Below are positions 34,520 to 43,807 of a stretch of DNA of 64,000 nucleotides, piece after piece; positions within the stretch are counted from its first letter, which is position 1; every line of letters starts with the position of its first letter. The DNA is from Sediminibacterium sp. (GTDB lineage Bacteria; Bacteroidota; Bacteroidia; Chitinophagales; Chitinophagaceae). Where the stretch lies: NCBI GenBank assembly GCA_030726065.1, contig JANREK010000028.1, positions 1 through 64,000 on the forward strand, in the 5' to 3' direction. The notes below the pieces were generated by a model. It ran no database searches and had not been told where the DNA came from. It was given only the letters and a program-made list of their open reading frames with translations. The translations under genes were made by a program, and so were the position numbers.

Positions 34520-36958
34520 CTATTTAGATTTTAACTTTTTCAATCGGGCATAAGAGGACATCATAAATCCAATGGTCATCACTATAATACCCAACCACAA
34601 AATGTTTATGAAAGGAAACTCATATACTTTTAAAGTAATTAAATTAGTTAAAGCAGCAGATTCTTTGACCCCAATTTCCAAAATACCTTTCTTTTGATCA
34701 ACTACTTTATTAAAGCTTAACACTAAATTTTGTGCCTTAACTGTATCCAATTCTTGGTTCAAAGTCATCCCTTCTAATAGGATACCTGGCTTCGCTTCAA
34801 ACTTCAGCCCCTCTTTTGAAGTAACCGTCATTTGCAACACCAACTCATTGGTGCCAGCGGCAGCATTGGGATTTGGATTAATTAAAACATTATCTAACTT
34901 AATATAGCCATTGCTATAAAAAATGGTATCACCAATCGCAATTTGATGTGGCTTAAAACTTGTGGTATCCTCCTCACTATGATCTTGAAATGAAGTCACA
35001 TAAACAAAAATGTCTTTATTCCAATAGTGCTTGGAAGATGGGTTTGCCGAAAACCCTTCCATCTTATTATTTTTCAATACATCTGGATACAATAAGAAAC
35101 TATGATCCGATTTTTTCTCTTTAAAGTTTAATTCAAAAAAACGTTTGTCTAAGCCATCCAAAGTGTCTCGTTGATAAGTGACCATATACTTGCCCATATC
35201 CGTTTCCACCCCTTCAAATAAGGTGATGTTTTCTCTGGGATTCCCCGTTGGATTGTTTTTAGCATTATCTTCTTTTAAAGGAGATATCCCTGTGGTATTC
35301 CAACTTAATACTGTTTTATTGGAAGAGGAGATCAATATACCTAACAATACCATGGTAAATCCGATATGACCCACACTAGCAGCTGCAGATTTTAATTTAC
35401 CCTTTAAAATATTGAACCAATAAAAAGCATTTGCGACTATCCCAAATGTAGCAGCCACCACACCCACATATAAAGCACCCAAATAACCAATTCCTTTTTC
35501 TTCGTAAGCGATGCCTATAAAATAAAAAATAATTGCACTCAATAATGCAGTTACGATTAATGGCCATTTAATATTTTTGATAAAATTTTCCGCACTCGTG
35601 GCTTTGAATTTTAAATATTGTCCAATAGCAGTTAAAATTCCAATGATAATCGCAACAAAAATTTGTACTTGATTATGCGCGAAAGCGGGATCCTCCGGTG
35701 GCGCAATTTTTGTACCAAATATTTTATTAAAAACAGGAATGGAAGTAATGGCAATAATTACAACAGCAGATAAAAATAAAACCAAGGAACCCACCAGCAT
35801 CCAAAACTCACGACTACTTATTTCATCTTCCTCCTGTGGCTCTTTTAAATCTTTTAATCTATAAAAAAATAATCCAAAATAAGGAATGACAAATATTAAT
35901 AAATAGCCAAGTAATTGTGCATTCATGCCCAAATCAGTGAAAGCATGCACTGAAGTATCTCCTAAAATTCCACTGCGTGTTAAAAAGGTGGAATATAAAA
36001 CCAACAAAAAACTTAATCCCAAGAATAAATAAGTTGCTTTTAAACTCGTTCCTTTTTTTCGATATACCAAACAAGTATGAATACCAGCAACTAATACCAA
36101 CCAAGGAACCAAGGAAGCATTTTCCACTGGATCCCAAGCCCAATAGCCGCCAAAGTTTAAACTCTCATATGCCCAAGCAGCGCCCATCATAATACCTAAT
36201 CCAAATATCCCTGCCGAAAAAGTGGCCCATGGCAAAGCAGAATCCATCCAATTATTATCTTTTTTTAATAATCCTGCTACTGCAAATGCAAATGGAATTG
36301 TGGTGGATGCAAAACCTAAAAATAATACCGGCGGATGTATCACCATCCAATAATTTTGTAAAGTGGTATTTAATCCAGTACCATCTTTTACAAATTGTAA
36401 GTAATCAGGACGTGATAAAATAGGCCAGGTCATTTCATGTCTTAATAATATAAATGGACTACTGCCTAATTTGAAATCAAAAATATACAAGCCAACAATC
36501 ATGGTTGCCAAACATACCTGCACAAAATTGATCACCATCATGACCCCATTGATATTCTTACCCCATTTTTTTGCCTTGGTCATTACAATTAATCCCAATA
36601 CCGAATGCCAAAAACTCCACAATAAAAAACTTCCTTCTTGGCCTTCCCAAAAACAACTTAATAAATATTGAAATGGTAAACTTATATCACTATGTGAGTA
36701 GGCGTATTTATATTCAAAAAGATGATTGTAAATAAGATAAAACAAAACAAGAAAACAGGAAACTATCGAAACAGCTTCGATGACAAATGCAATTTTCGCT
36801 AATTTATTCCATTGAATTTCAGATTCAATAGTCTGCGAGTAAAACGCTTTTGCAAAAGAAAAAGTAGCTACTAGCGCAGCTACAAAAGAAAGTATGGCTA
36901 AAAAATATCCGATTTGGCCAGGAAGTAAATGCTCCCCTATAAATGTGGTGGTATTCAT
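34520..36958 (-). CDS. ccmF: Cytochrome c biogenesis protein CcmF/CcsA family
   Basis: Large polytopic heme lyase component that joins heme to CxxCH motifs of apocytochromes in the periplasm. The tryptophan-rich WWD domain is visible as YWAWDPVENASLVPWLV, with upstream HPPVLFLGFAS and the early CFWEGQEGSFLLW motif. About 15 membrane segments precede a soluble region (about 570-780) and a last membrane helix. At 812 aa it is longer than the E. coli protein, as usual for Bacteroidota. It follows ccmE by 17 bp. It provides the maturation step needed by the di-heme cytochrome at 6.8-7.8 kb and by respiratory cytochromes. Confidence 0.9.
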   Translation of the reverse strand: MNTTTFIGEHLLPGQIGYFLAILSFVAALVATFSFAKAFYSQTIESEIQWNKLAKIAFVIEAVSIVSCFLVLFYLIYNHLFEYKYAYSHSDISLPFQYLLSCFWEGQEGSFLLWSFWHSVLGLIVMTKAKKWGKNINGVMMVINFVQVCLATMIVGLYIFDFKLGSSPFILLRHEMTWPILSRPDYLQFVKDGTGLNTTLQNYWMVIHPPVLFLGFASTTIPFAFAVAGLLKKDNNWMDSALPWATFSAGIFGLGIMMGAAWAYESLNFGGYWAWDPVENASLVPWLVLVAGIHTCLVYRKKGTSLKATYLFLGLSFLLVLYSTFLTRSGILGDTSVHAFTDLGMNAQLLGYLLIFVIPYFGLFFYRLKDLKEPQEEDEISSREFWMLVGSLVLFLSAVVIIAITSIPVFNKIFGTKIAPPEDPAFAHNQVQIFVAIIIGILTAIGQYLKFKATSAENFIKNIKWPLIVTALLSAIIFYFIGIAYEEKGIGYLGALYVGVVAATFGIVANAFYWFNILKGKLKSAAASVGHIGFTMVLLGILISSSNKTVLSWNTTGISPLKEDNAKNNPTGNPRENITLFEGVETDMGKYMVTYQRDTLDGLDKRFFELNFKEKKSDHSFLLYPDVLKNNKMEGFSANPSSKHYWNKDIFVYVTSFQDHSEEDTTSFKPHQIAIGDTIFYSNGYIKLDNVLINPNPNAAAGTNELVLQMTVTSKEGLKFEAKPGILLEGMTLNQELDTVKAQNLVLSFNKVVDQKKGILEIGVKESAALTNLITLKVYEFPFINILWLGIIVMTIGFMMSSYARLKKLKSK

Positions 36959-36975
36959 TAAAATATATAAAATGA

Positions 36976-37386
36976 TTAATTAGTAATAGTGACAGGTTGC
37001 TCCTGCATTGCATTTGGATTGTCCTTATATTTGGAAGGGCACTTCATTACAATCGAAGAACATTCAAAAACCTCCCCTTGTACCTTTCCTTTTAAAACCA
37101 AACGCTCTGACTTTTCCATATCCGTGGGCATGGTATTATGATATACCACGGCAATTTTTCCACCTAAGCTATCCTGCACATGAAATTTTAATAAATTAGG
37201 ATCCTTTACTGGATCATAATCCACAGGTATTGACTTGTCCATTTTGACAATTAAATTCACAAACTTGCCTTCCTTTTGCTTCGCCGACGCCACGGTCTCA
37301 TAACTACTTAAATCACCCGTATAGCTAATTAACACGACTATCGAAATAGCAATTAATACTAATAAAACAACATGCATTTTCTTCAT
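36976..37386 (-). CDS. ccmE: Cytochrome c maturation protein CcmE, Cys-type (Cx3Y)
   Basis: Membrane-anchored periplasmic heme chaperone. A single N-terminal membrane helix (about 5-23) is followed by an OB-fold (FHVQDSLGGKIAVVYHNTMP, GKVQGEVFECSSIVMKCPSK). The E. coli heme-binding His in HxxxY is replaced by Cys116 in CPSKY, the Cx3Y variant known from some other bacteria and archaea. At 136 aa it is complete. It is the first gene of the ccmE-ccmF unit and is preceded by a promoter-like pair at 37391-37424. The short distance to that promoter suggests a nearly leaderless transcript. Confidence 0.9.
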   Translation of the reverse strand: MKKMHVVLLVLIAISIVVLISYTGDLSSYETVASAKQKEGKFVNLIVKMDKSIPVDYDPVKDPNLLKFHVQDSLGGKIAVVYHNTMPTDMEKSERLVLKGKVQGEVFECSSIVMKCPSKYKDNPNAMQEQPVTITN

Positions 37387-37390
37387 ATTG

Positions 37391-37424
37391 CAAAGTTAAC
37401 CAAACTGAGTTAAATTGCACCAAA
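37391..37424 (-). promoter_or_regulatory. Bacteroidota-type promoter of ccmE-ccmF
   Basis: On the minus strand TTTG (37424-37421), a 22-nt spacer and TAACTTTG (37398-37391) match the -33 TTTG and -7 TAnnTTTG consensus. The -7 ends 4 bases before the ccmE ATG, so the mRNA would start at or very near the start codon. Confidence 0.45.
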
Positions 37425-37450
37425 TTTTACACATCTCGAAACCACCCATT

Positions 37451-38008
37451 ATGCGCGTATTTGACTATATCATTGTTTGTAAAAGCCCCGATTTTAAAAA
37501 TGTGGACCGTATTAGCCAATTTATGCTTTTCATTTCGGTGATTTCCTTCTCCTATTCCATCTATTTAGGCTTATTTCCCAAGCCTGCATTGATTTTCGCC
37601 ATAATGACTTCCAGTGTTAGTTGGTGGATTTTTTGCATTTTTCAGCGAAAAAGAGGCAGTATGCCCTACTACCGATTGGGGTTACTATTTGCTTCCTGGG
37701 GCTGGTTTTTACAACCCAATGGCTTAATTATCTCAGGAATATTCTTAATCGCAGCCCTTTTTGAGCGCCAAGTAAAATTTCCCTATGAAATTGCAGTTGA
37801 CCCGGCCGGAATTGTGATCAATACCTTTCCAAAAAAGCATATTCCTTGGGGCGCCATCCAAAATTTAATGATCAAGGATGACTATATCACCATTGACTTT
37901 AAAAATAACTCCTTGATTCAAAAGCAAATTAATGAGCCAGTTTCTGAAGCAATTACCTTAGAATTTAACAGCTTTTGTAAGGAACAAATTCAGGCAAATA
38001 ACCAATAA
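37451..38008 (+). CDS. Membrane protein with C-terminal PH-like domain, unknown function
   Basis: Not a recognised family. The protein has two or three hydrophobic segments (FMLFISVISFSYSIYLGLF, LIFAIMTSSVSWWIFCIF, LIISGIFLIAALF). A soluble C-terminal part of about 75 residues follows, whose pattern (VDPAGIVINTFPKKHIPWGA then LMIKDDYITIDFKNNSL) resembles bacterial PH-like domains. I start at the ATG at 37451 (MRVFDYIIV) rather than a TTG 36 bases earlier, because that TTG lies within the promoter region of the divergent ccmE. It is divergent from ccmE and precedes the radical SAM gene by 81 bp. Confidence 0.65.
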   Translation: MRVFDYIIVCKSPDFKNVDRISQFMLFISVISFSYSIYLGLFPKPALIFAIMTSSVSWWIFCIFQRKRGSMPYYRLGLLFASWGWFLQPNGLIISGIFLIAALFERQVKFPYEIAVDPAGIVINTFPKKHIPWGAIQNLMIKDDYITIDFKNNSLIQKQINEPVSEAITLEFNSFCKEQIQANNQ

Positions 38009-38089
38009 GCCTTTGTAAGCCCCTGTTTCTTGACCAATATTATCCGCACAAAAGCCTTCTATCTAATCCCTTATTAATACCTTTGCCTC

Positions 38090-39394
38090 ATGTCAATAAA
38101 TGCATCTCCCTTTTTATTATACTCTGATGGCGAAGGGCAAATTTTTGAAGATACTAGTTTGTATTTAGCTGGCAGGGCTGGATGGGATGCCTATCCTATT
38201 CCTGTTGAAGATTGGATTGAATTACCCAATGGCGGAAACTTATACGAATTACCAGGCCGACGCGGTATTGGCATTGATGTGGAAACAGGAGAAATGCGAC
38301 TTTGTGAACTTGGTTGGGCAGTCGCTGCATTCATTCCTCCAGCGCACACTGGTTTATACGTTGCTGCCTATGAAACCATGGAAGATGATGCGCCAACATT
38401 ACCTTTGTTTTGTTATACTGCTGTTGGTTGGTTAGATGGAAAAAACTATGTGCCTGCTGTACGAATTGAAAAAGATATTAGACAGGATTGTGAAGGATAT
38501 AATCAAGAAACCATTGAAACTGGAACACAACAATTACTTTCCTTATATAGTCAAAACCGATTGGTGAAACACTTGATGGAAAACTGTTGTCAAACCTATA
38601 CTTGTCCAGCTGCACGAAATTTAGCGATGGGCCGTTGGGAGTGTCCCATACCCATTTCACCTGCATGTAATGCCAATTGCATTGGATGTATTTCCTTCCA
38701 ACCTTTGGATGAAACCATTTTTTCCACACAAGACCGTTTAACCTTTAAGCCAACCGCAGCTGAAGTAGTGGAATACACCGTGCCGCATTTAATGTCAGCG
38801 CCTTTCCCTATTGTGAGCTTTGGTCAAGGTTGCGAAGGGGAACCATTATTAATGTGGGAGACCATTAAGGAATCCATTATTGAAATAAGAAAACATACCG
38901 ACAAAGGAAGTATCAATATTAATAGTAACGGGTCCGACCCAAAAGCAGTTGCAGCACTTGCTGCTGTTGGACTAGATAGCTTACGCGTAAGTTTGAATTC
39001 GGCGCGTGAGGAAGTGTACAACGCCTACTATCGTCCAAATAATTACACATTTGCAGATATTAAAGAAAGTATACGTGTGATGTCCGCTGCAGGAAAATGG
39101 ACCAGTATTAATTATTTTGTTTTCCCTGGTATGACGGATAGTGTTGCAGAGTATGAAGCTTTAAGACAACTCATTATTGATACCGATTTGAAAATGATTC
39201 AATGGCGTAATTTTAATATTGATCCAGATTGGTATTTAGGAAAAATAGGATTTACAGAAATGGGAGAAATTATGGGCATCAAACAAATGATGGAATTAAT
39301 TCAAGAAGAATTTCCAAATTTAAAATTTGGTTATTACAACCCTCCAATTGAAAGAATCAAAGGTGACTTTAGCGAAAAGTTCGCACATCACTAA
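38090..39394 (+). CDS. Radical SAM protein, function unassigned
   Basis: Radical S-adenosylmethionine enzyme. The [4Fe-4S]-binding CxxxCxxC is Cys193, Cys197, Cys200 in SPACNANCIGCISFQ. The following barrel has the GGE-like position VSFGQGCEGEPLL, then SININSNGSDPKAVAALAAV and DSLRVSLNSAREEVYNAYY. A 190-residue N-terminal extension (GRAGWDAYPIPVEDWIELPN) may bind substrate and is not recognised. It has the general look of the family annotated as radical SAM protein in many Bacteroidota. A -7-like TACCTTTG at 38078-38085 sits only 4 bases before the ATG, without a clear -33. Confidence 0.85.
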   Translation: MSINASPFLLYSDGEGQIFEDTSLYLAGRAGWDAYPIPVEDWIELPNGGNLYELPGRRGIGIDVETGEMRLCELGWAVAAFIPPAHTGLYVAAYETMEDDAPTLPLFCYTAVGWLDGKNYVPAVRIEKDIRQDCEGYNQETIETGTQQLLSLYSQNRLVKHLMENCCQTYTCPAARNLAMGRWECPIPISPACNANCIGCISFQPLDETIFSTQDRLTFKPTAAEVVEYTVPHLMSAPFPIVSFGQGCEGEPLLMWETIKESIIEIRKHTDKGSININSNGSDPKAVAALAAVGLDSLRVSLNSAREEVYNAYYRPNNYTFADIKESIRVMSAAGKWTSINYFVFPGMTDSVAEYEALRQLIIDTDLKMIQWRNFNIDPDWYLGKIGFTEMGEIMGIKQMMELIQEEFPNLKFGYYNPPIERIKGDFSEKFAHH

Positions 39395-39404
39395 ACAAGT
39401 AGAA

Positions 39405-40322
39405 TTGAAAAAACAATTTAACAAACAATACCAGCTAGGGGCGCTTTTTGCCATTACTGCAAGCTTTATCTGGTCGGGTAATTTTATTGTTTCAAGATAT
39501 GCGATACATTTAGCGGGCCCGTTTAGCTTAACCTTTTTAAGATGGGCGGTAGCCACCATTAGCATGTTTCCCTTTGCCTATAAAAATTTCAAAAACGAAT
39601 TACCAATATTCAAACAAAACAAAACCTACTTTTTTTTAATGGGGTTGTTTGGTATTGCACTTTATAATAGCTTTATATATACCGCTGGACATTACACTAC
39701 GGCCATTAATATGGCACTTATTGGATCGATTATTCATCCCATTGTTGCCACTGTGCTTGCAGCAATAGTGGTGCACGAAAAACTTCATTGGAAAAATATA
39801 TCGGGAATTGTTTTAGGAATTATAGGCATCCTGCTATTGGTATCCAAAGGCGATATCAACAATATCATGCAATTTAAATTTGCTACAGGTGATTTATGGA
39901 TGGTGGCTGCAGGTTGTTGTTTTGGCACTTACAATGTGTATGTTAAAAAAATGCCCGCTAGAATTTCATCGAATAGCTTTTTGCTTTGCATATTTGCTAT
40001 TGGCGCTACCATCTTGTTACCATTTTCATTATATGAGATGACTTATGTACAACCTATTCAATTTTCAGGTCAATTTGTACTGATCATATTATATATAGGT
40101 ATTGGCAATTCAACCATTGCTTACTTTTTATGGAATAGTGCCATCAGTAAACTAGGCGTTGGTAAAACTGCGTTATTTGGCACGCTGATTCCTTTATTAA
40201 GTTCCATTGAAGCAGTGTTTGTGCTGAATGAAACTTTCACCTTGTTTCAAGCCATCAGCGGTTTAATCATATTATCAGGTATAATTATCAACACCTGGCC
40301 TACAAAAAAAGTGCATGGATAA
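39405..40322 (+). CDS. EamA/DMT family transporter
   Basis: Ten-helix drug/metabolite transporter with two EamA repeats (ALFAITASFIWSGNFIVSRY; FATGDLWMVAAGCCFGTYNV). It probably exports a metabolite or amino acid; the substrate is not predictable. The frame extends back into the radical SAM gene without an ATG, so I chose the TTG at 39405 (reading MKKQFNKQYQLGALF), which is 10 bp after the preceding stop and places the first helix correctly. An earlier TTG at 39327 would add 26 poorly fitting residues. It overlaps the next gene by 8 bp. Confidence 0.85.
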   Translation: MKKQFNKQYQLGALFAITASFIWSGNFIVSRYAIHLAGPFSLTFLRWAVATISMFPFAYKNFKNELPIFKQNKTYFFLMGLFGIALYNSFIYTAGHYTTAINMALIGSIIHPIVATVLAAIVVHEKLHWKNISGIVLGIIGILLLVSKGDINNIMQFKFATGDLWMVAAGCCFGTYNVYVKKMPARISSNSFLLCIFAIGATILLPFSLYEMTYVQPIQFSGQFVLIILYIGIGNSTIAYFLWNSAISKLGVGKTALFGTLIPLLSSIEAVFVLNETFTLFQAISGLIILSGIIINTWPTKKVHG

Positions 40323-41076
40323 TACAATGATATTATTATGCGTTATCGCATTTGTTGCCGGATTTGTAGATGCGATTGTTGGCGGTGGTGGATTAATACA
40401 AACGCCTGCAGGTTTAATTTTATTTCCCAATGAATCAGTCGCAAGCGTTATTGGTTCACTGAAAATTCCTTCCTTCACCGGCACTTTTTTTGCCGCCAGA
40501 GAATACATGCAAAAAGTTAAAATTCCCTTAAAAAGAATACTTCTTTTCACCAGCATTGCTTTTGCTGCATCATTTACAGGATCCTATTGCTTAACCATTG
40601 TGAGCAATTATTACATGAAACCCATCCTATTTTTTGTGTTGGTGATTATTGCCATTTATACTTTCACAAAAAAAAGCTTAGGACAGTCCAATACCAATAA
40701 TGCTTTGGTGTTTTCAACAAGCAAAGGCGCATTGTTATGTTTGGCACTCGGTTTTTATGACGGTTTTATAGGACCGGGTGCTGGAAGCTTATTGGTACTC
40801 GCTTTCATTAGCTTTTTGGGGTTTGATTTTTTGCAAGCCAATGCACATGCCAAAGTGGTGAATTTGGCTACAAATCTTGGATCCATTGTATTATTTATCA
40901 TTAAGGGAAGCATTATGTGGTCAATCGCGATACCCATGGCCATTTGTAATGCAGTTGGAGGTATACTCGGATCCAAGATGGCGATTCAAAAAGGAAATCA
41001 GTTTATTCGAACTATTTTTTTAATTGTTATTATCGCTACCCTTTGCAGATTGGGTTATGATGTATTTTTCCATTAA
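40315..41076 (+). CDS. TSUP family (TauE/SafE) transporter
   Basis: Eight-helix membrane protein of the sulfite exporter TauE/SafE family (253 aa). The N-terminal signature GFVDAIVGGGGLIQTPAGLI and the repeat GFYDGFIGPGAGSLLVLAFI are diagnostic. Family members move sulfite, sulfoacetate or other small sulfur or carbon anions; the substrate here is open. The ATG lies inside the last codons of the EamA gene (8-bp overlap), indicating translational coupling. Confidence 0.88.
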   Translation: MDNTMILLCVIAFVAGFVDAIVGGGGLIQTPAGLILFPNESVASVIGSLKIPSFTGTFFAAREYMQKVKIPLKRILLFTSIAFAASFTGSYCLTIVSNYYMKPILFFVLVIIAIYTFTKKSLGQSNTNNALVFSTSKGALLCLALGFYDGFIGPGAGSLLVLAFISFLGFDFLQANAHAKVVNLATNLGSIVLFIIKGSIMWSIAIPMAICNAVGGILGSKMAIQKGNQFIRTIFLIVIIATLCRLGYDVFFH

Positions 41077-41085
41077 TTTTAAGCT

Positions 41086-41868
41086 ATGGAATTAAATTTT
41101 GAACAACAAAAGAACATTAAAGCAGGAATTTATACCACGCTTATTTGCGTGTTACTCTCCTTGTTGTTTTTTATATTTAATTGGAACCAAGCTGCACCCA
41201 CCATCCTACCGCCTGAGCCAAGTTATATGGAAGTGAATTTAGGTAATAGTGAAACAGGTGCAGGCGATATTGCACCAAAAAGCAAAGATGCCCCATCCCC
41301 TGAAATAGGAAATTCAAAAATGGTAAAAGCAAGTGCGAATACAAAAGCCATTAAAATTGATAATAGTGTTACAGATGAAAATGACGAAGCAATAAAATCA
41401 TTCAATGCTAAAAATAAATTAAAATCAACCCCAGTTCCTCCTGCACCAAAACCAAAGGCATTGATGGGAAAATATGCGGGAGGCAATGGAAAGGGCGGCA
41501 ATAACCAAGACAGTTATAATGAGGTGAAAGACCAAGGTATTGCCGGAGGTAAAGGTGATCAAGGTGTTGCCAATGGTAGTATTGATGGGAAAAGTTATTC
41601 TGGTGAAGGTGGTCCATTTGTAACCAAAGGTGACAGACGTATTACCAAAGCCTACTTGTTTAAGGGGGATGTGGAACCTGCCACTATTTATGCTGAAATT
41701 GAAGTAAACCCATCAGGCACTGGTCGCTTTGTACAAATTGTAAAAGGCTCCTCCTCGAATGATAGTAAATATAAAAAAGCAATTGTTCAATACTTAACTA
41801 AAATTAGTTTTAATACTTCCGACCACGTTTCCAATGTGACTGTTAAATTCAAGTTTGAAAACCAATAA
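41086..41868 (+). CDS. TonB-like energy transducer protein
   Basis: A single N-terminal membrane helix (about 13-33, GIYTTLICVLLSLLFFIF) follows a short cytoplasmic tail. A periplasmic linker follows, rich in Pro, Lys, Gly and Asn (STPVPPAPKPKALMGKYAGG, then GNGKGGNNQDSYNE). The C-terminal domain of about 80 residues (EPATIYAEIEVNPSGTGRFV) has the TonB-type pattern. In many Bacteroidota such a gene sits directly before folC, as here. No exbB or exbD lies next to it in this window. It could power a TonB-dependent transporter, though none is visible here. Confidence 0.7.
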   Translation: MELNFEQQKNIKAGIYTTLICVLLSLLFFIFNWNQAAPTILPPEPSYMEVNLGNSETGAGDIAPKSKDAPSPEIGNSKMVKASANTKAIKIDNSVTDENDEAIKSFNAKNKLKSTPVPPAPKPKALMGKYAGGNGKGGNNQDSYNEVKDQGIAGGKGDQGVANGSIDGKSYSGEGGPFVTKGDRRITKAYLFKGDVEPATIYAEIEVNPSGTGRFVQIVKGSSSNDSKYKKAIVQYLTKISFNTSDHVSNVTVKFKFENQ

Positions 41869-41885
41869 AATTTTCAACATTTAAA

Positions 41886-43211
41886 ATGTCCTATCAAGAC
41901 ACTATTGACTATTTATATAGTCGCCTACCCTTATTTAGTCGCATTGGCCCATCTGCAATCAAGGCCGACTTACACAACACCATTGCTATATGTGATTTAT
42001 TGGGCAATCCCCAAAATAAATTCAAAACAATTCATGTTGCAGGCACGAATGGAAAAGGCTCCACCAGTCATATGTTGGCATCCATTTTACAAGAAGCTGG
42101 ATACAAAACCGGATTATATACTTCCCCACACTTATATGATTTTAGAGAGCGCATCAAAGTAAATGGAATCATGTGTTCAGAAACATTTGTGACTTCTTTT
42201 ACCAATAAAATGAAACCATTTATTGAAAAAGCGGCACCAAGTTTTTTTGAAATCACGGTTGGAATGGCTTTTGAATACTTCGCTAATGAAAATGTTGATA
42301 TCGCCATTATTGAAACTGGATTAGGTGGCAGATTAGATAGCACTAATATCATTAACCCGATATTAAGTATTATCACGAATATTGGTATGGACCATATGGC
42401 CCTTCTTGGAAATACATTACCTGAGATTGCCTATGAAAAAGCAGGTATCATAAAAGCAACTACCCCCGTTGTCATTAGCGAAGTGATTCCTGAGACAAAA
42501 AATATATTTGAACAAAAAGCCAATAGCTTACATGCACCTATCTATTATGCAGAGGATTTTATTCAATTTAAATCCTTCCAAAATAATTGGCAAACTTCTT
42601 TGTTTGAATTTAATCAGCCATTAATTCATTTATTAGACGCACCCTTATTCCCTAAATCATTTACAGTGGAATGTGATTTGCCGGGAAAATACCAATATAA
42701 AAACTTGAAAGGTGTATTAGTTGCAATGCAAATACTAGCCACGATGGGCTGGCAACTAAGTGCAAGCAAAATTTTGAAGGGGCTACTTCATGTTGGTAAA
42801 AATACAGGATTAATGGGCAGATGGGAATGTATACAAACAAAGCCAAGAATCATTTTAGATGTTGCGCATAATGAACACGGTATAAAAGCATTATTAGAAC
42901 AATTGGAAAGCCTGCATTATGCGCAATTACATATCGTAACGGGTATGGTAAAAGACAAGGATGTAAATGCCGTTTTAAATTTACTACCCAAAAAAGCGAA
43001 ATACTATTTTACACAATCTCACATACCTAGAGCATTACCCGTTAGTGAATTAGCCAGCAAAGGAAATGCATTTGGTTTAAGCGGCAGCCAGTTTGAAAAT
43101 GTCAATATTGCTTTACAAACTGCCAATAAAAATGCAAACGCCAATGATTTAATATTGGTTATCGGTAGTGTGTTTTTAGTTACCGAAGTGGACCGCAGCC
43201 AACGCAATTAA
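41886..43211 (+). CDS. folC: Bifunctional folylpolyglutamate synthase/dihydrofolate synthase
   Basis: Adds glutamate to dihydropteroate and to folates; a Mur-ligase superfamily enzyme. The P-loop HVAGTNGKGSTSHMLAS, the YTSPHLYDFRERI segment and ETGLGGRLDSTNI are family hallmarks, and DVAHNEHGI marks the C-terminal domain. At 441 aa it is complete. It follows the TonB-like gene by 17 bp, so the EamA-TSUP-tonB-folC run on the plus strand may be a single transcript. It converges with the yfiT-like gene, with 25 bp between stop codons and no obvious terminator hairpin. Confidence 0.94.
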   Translation: MSYQDTIDYLYSRLPLFSRIGPSAIKADLHNTIAICDLLGNPQNKFKTIHVAGTNGKGSTSHMLASILQEAGYKTGLYTSPHLYDFRERIKVNGIMCSETFVTSFTNKMKPFIEKAAPSFFEITVGMAFEYFANENVDIAIIETGLGGRLDSTNIINPILSIITNIGMDHMALLGNTLPEIAYEKAGIIKATTPVVISEVIPETKNIFEQKANSLHAPIYYAEDFIQFKSFQNNWQTSLFEFNQPLIHLLDAPLFPKSFTVECDLPGKYQYKNLKGVLVAMQILATMGWQLSASKILKGLLHVGKNTGLMGRWECIQTKPRIILDVAHNEHGIKALLEQLESLHYAQLHIVTGMVKDKDVNAVLNLLPKKAKYYFTQSHIPRALPVSELASKGNAFGLSGSQFENVNIALQTANKNANANDLILVIGSVFLVTEVDRSQRN

Positions 43212-43236
43212 AAAAACCGAAGCGTAAAAATTTAGC

Positions 43237-43764
43237 TTACCAACCTTTTTGTTCGCATAAATTTTTGATATGTGCGATATGATGTTTTCCATGCCAAGAA
43301 TATATACAAAGCATATCCCATAAACTTACATCCGCTTTACGTTCAGGGTGGTATAATTTACATTGCCATTGTTCATCAGTCATTGATTCTAATAAAATTA
43401 CCCAACGGTGATGAAGTGCATGTAAAATGGTTGTTGAATAGTTGACAGGTGTGTTTAAAACATCGGCTGTATTTACCCAAGCATCCTGCTTGTATGGCTT
43501 TATAGGAGGTGTATCTTCAGTAAGTGCTAACTTAAATCGGATAAATGCATTCATATGACTATCCGCAATGTGTCCAATCAGCTGTTGCACAGTCCATCCA
43601 CCTTCTCTATATGGCGTATCTAACTGAGACTTATCTAAATGTTGTATTGTAAATTCAATATCAGCAGGGGTAACCCTGACTTCATTGATCCATTGCTTTT
43701 TTGTTGCTTCAGAAAATGGCATGGGCTCATATTTGCCAATTGGATAACGCGGATCAGTTGTCAT
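43237..43764 (-). CDS. DinB/YfiT family metal-dependent hydrolase-like protein
   Basis: A 175-aa protein of the DinB four-helix-bundle superfamily, YfiT (BstA-like) type. The start DPRYPIGKYEPMPF and the metal-binding histidines in QLIGHIADSHMNAF and YSWHGKHHIAHI match. Relatives are thiol-S-transferases or metal hydrolases; the exact role is unknown. It lies 43 bp downstream of the ABC ATPase gene on the same strand and is likely in one operon with it. Confidence 0.82.
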   Translation of the reverse strand: MTTDPRYPIGKYEPMPFSEATKKQWINEVRVTPADIEFTIQHLDKSQLDTPYREGGWTVQQLIGHIADSHMNAFIRFKLALTEDTPPIKPYKQDAWVNTADVLNTPVNYSTTILHALHHRWVILLESMTDEQWQCKLYHPERKADVSLWDMLCIYSWHGKHHIAHIKNLCEQKGW

Positions 43765-43807
43765 AGTATTTAATTAATCTTGTTTTAAAATATTTTATTG
43801 TCTTTTA

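Noticed and set aside
36825..37013. Small minus-strand frame between ccmE and ccmF, considered as ccmD
   Set aside because: It lies almost wholly inside ccmF in another frame, and its aromatic, Cys-rich sequence does not resemble CcmD.
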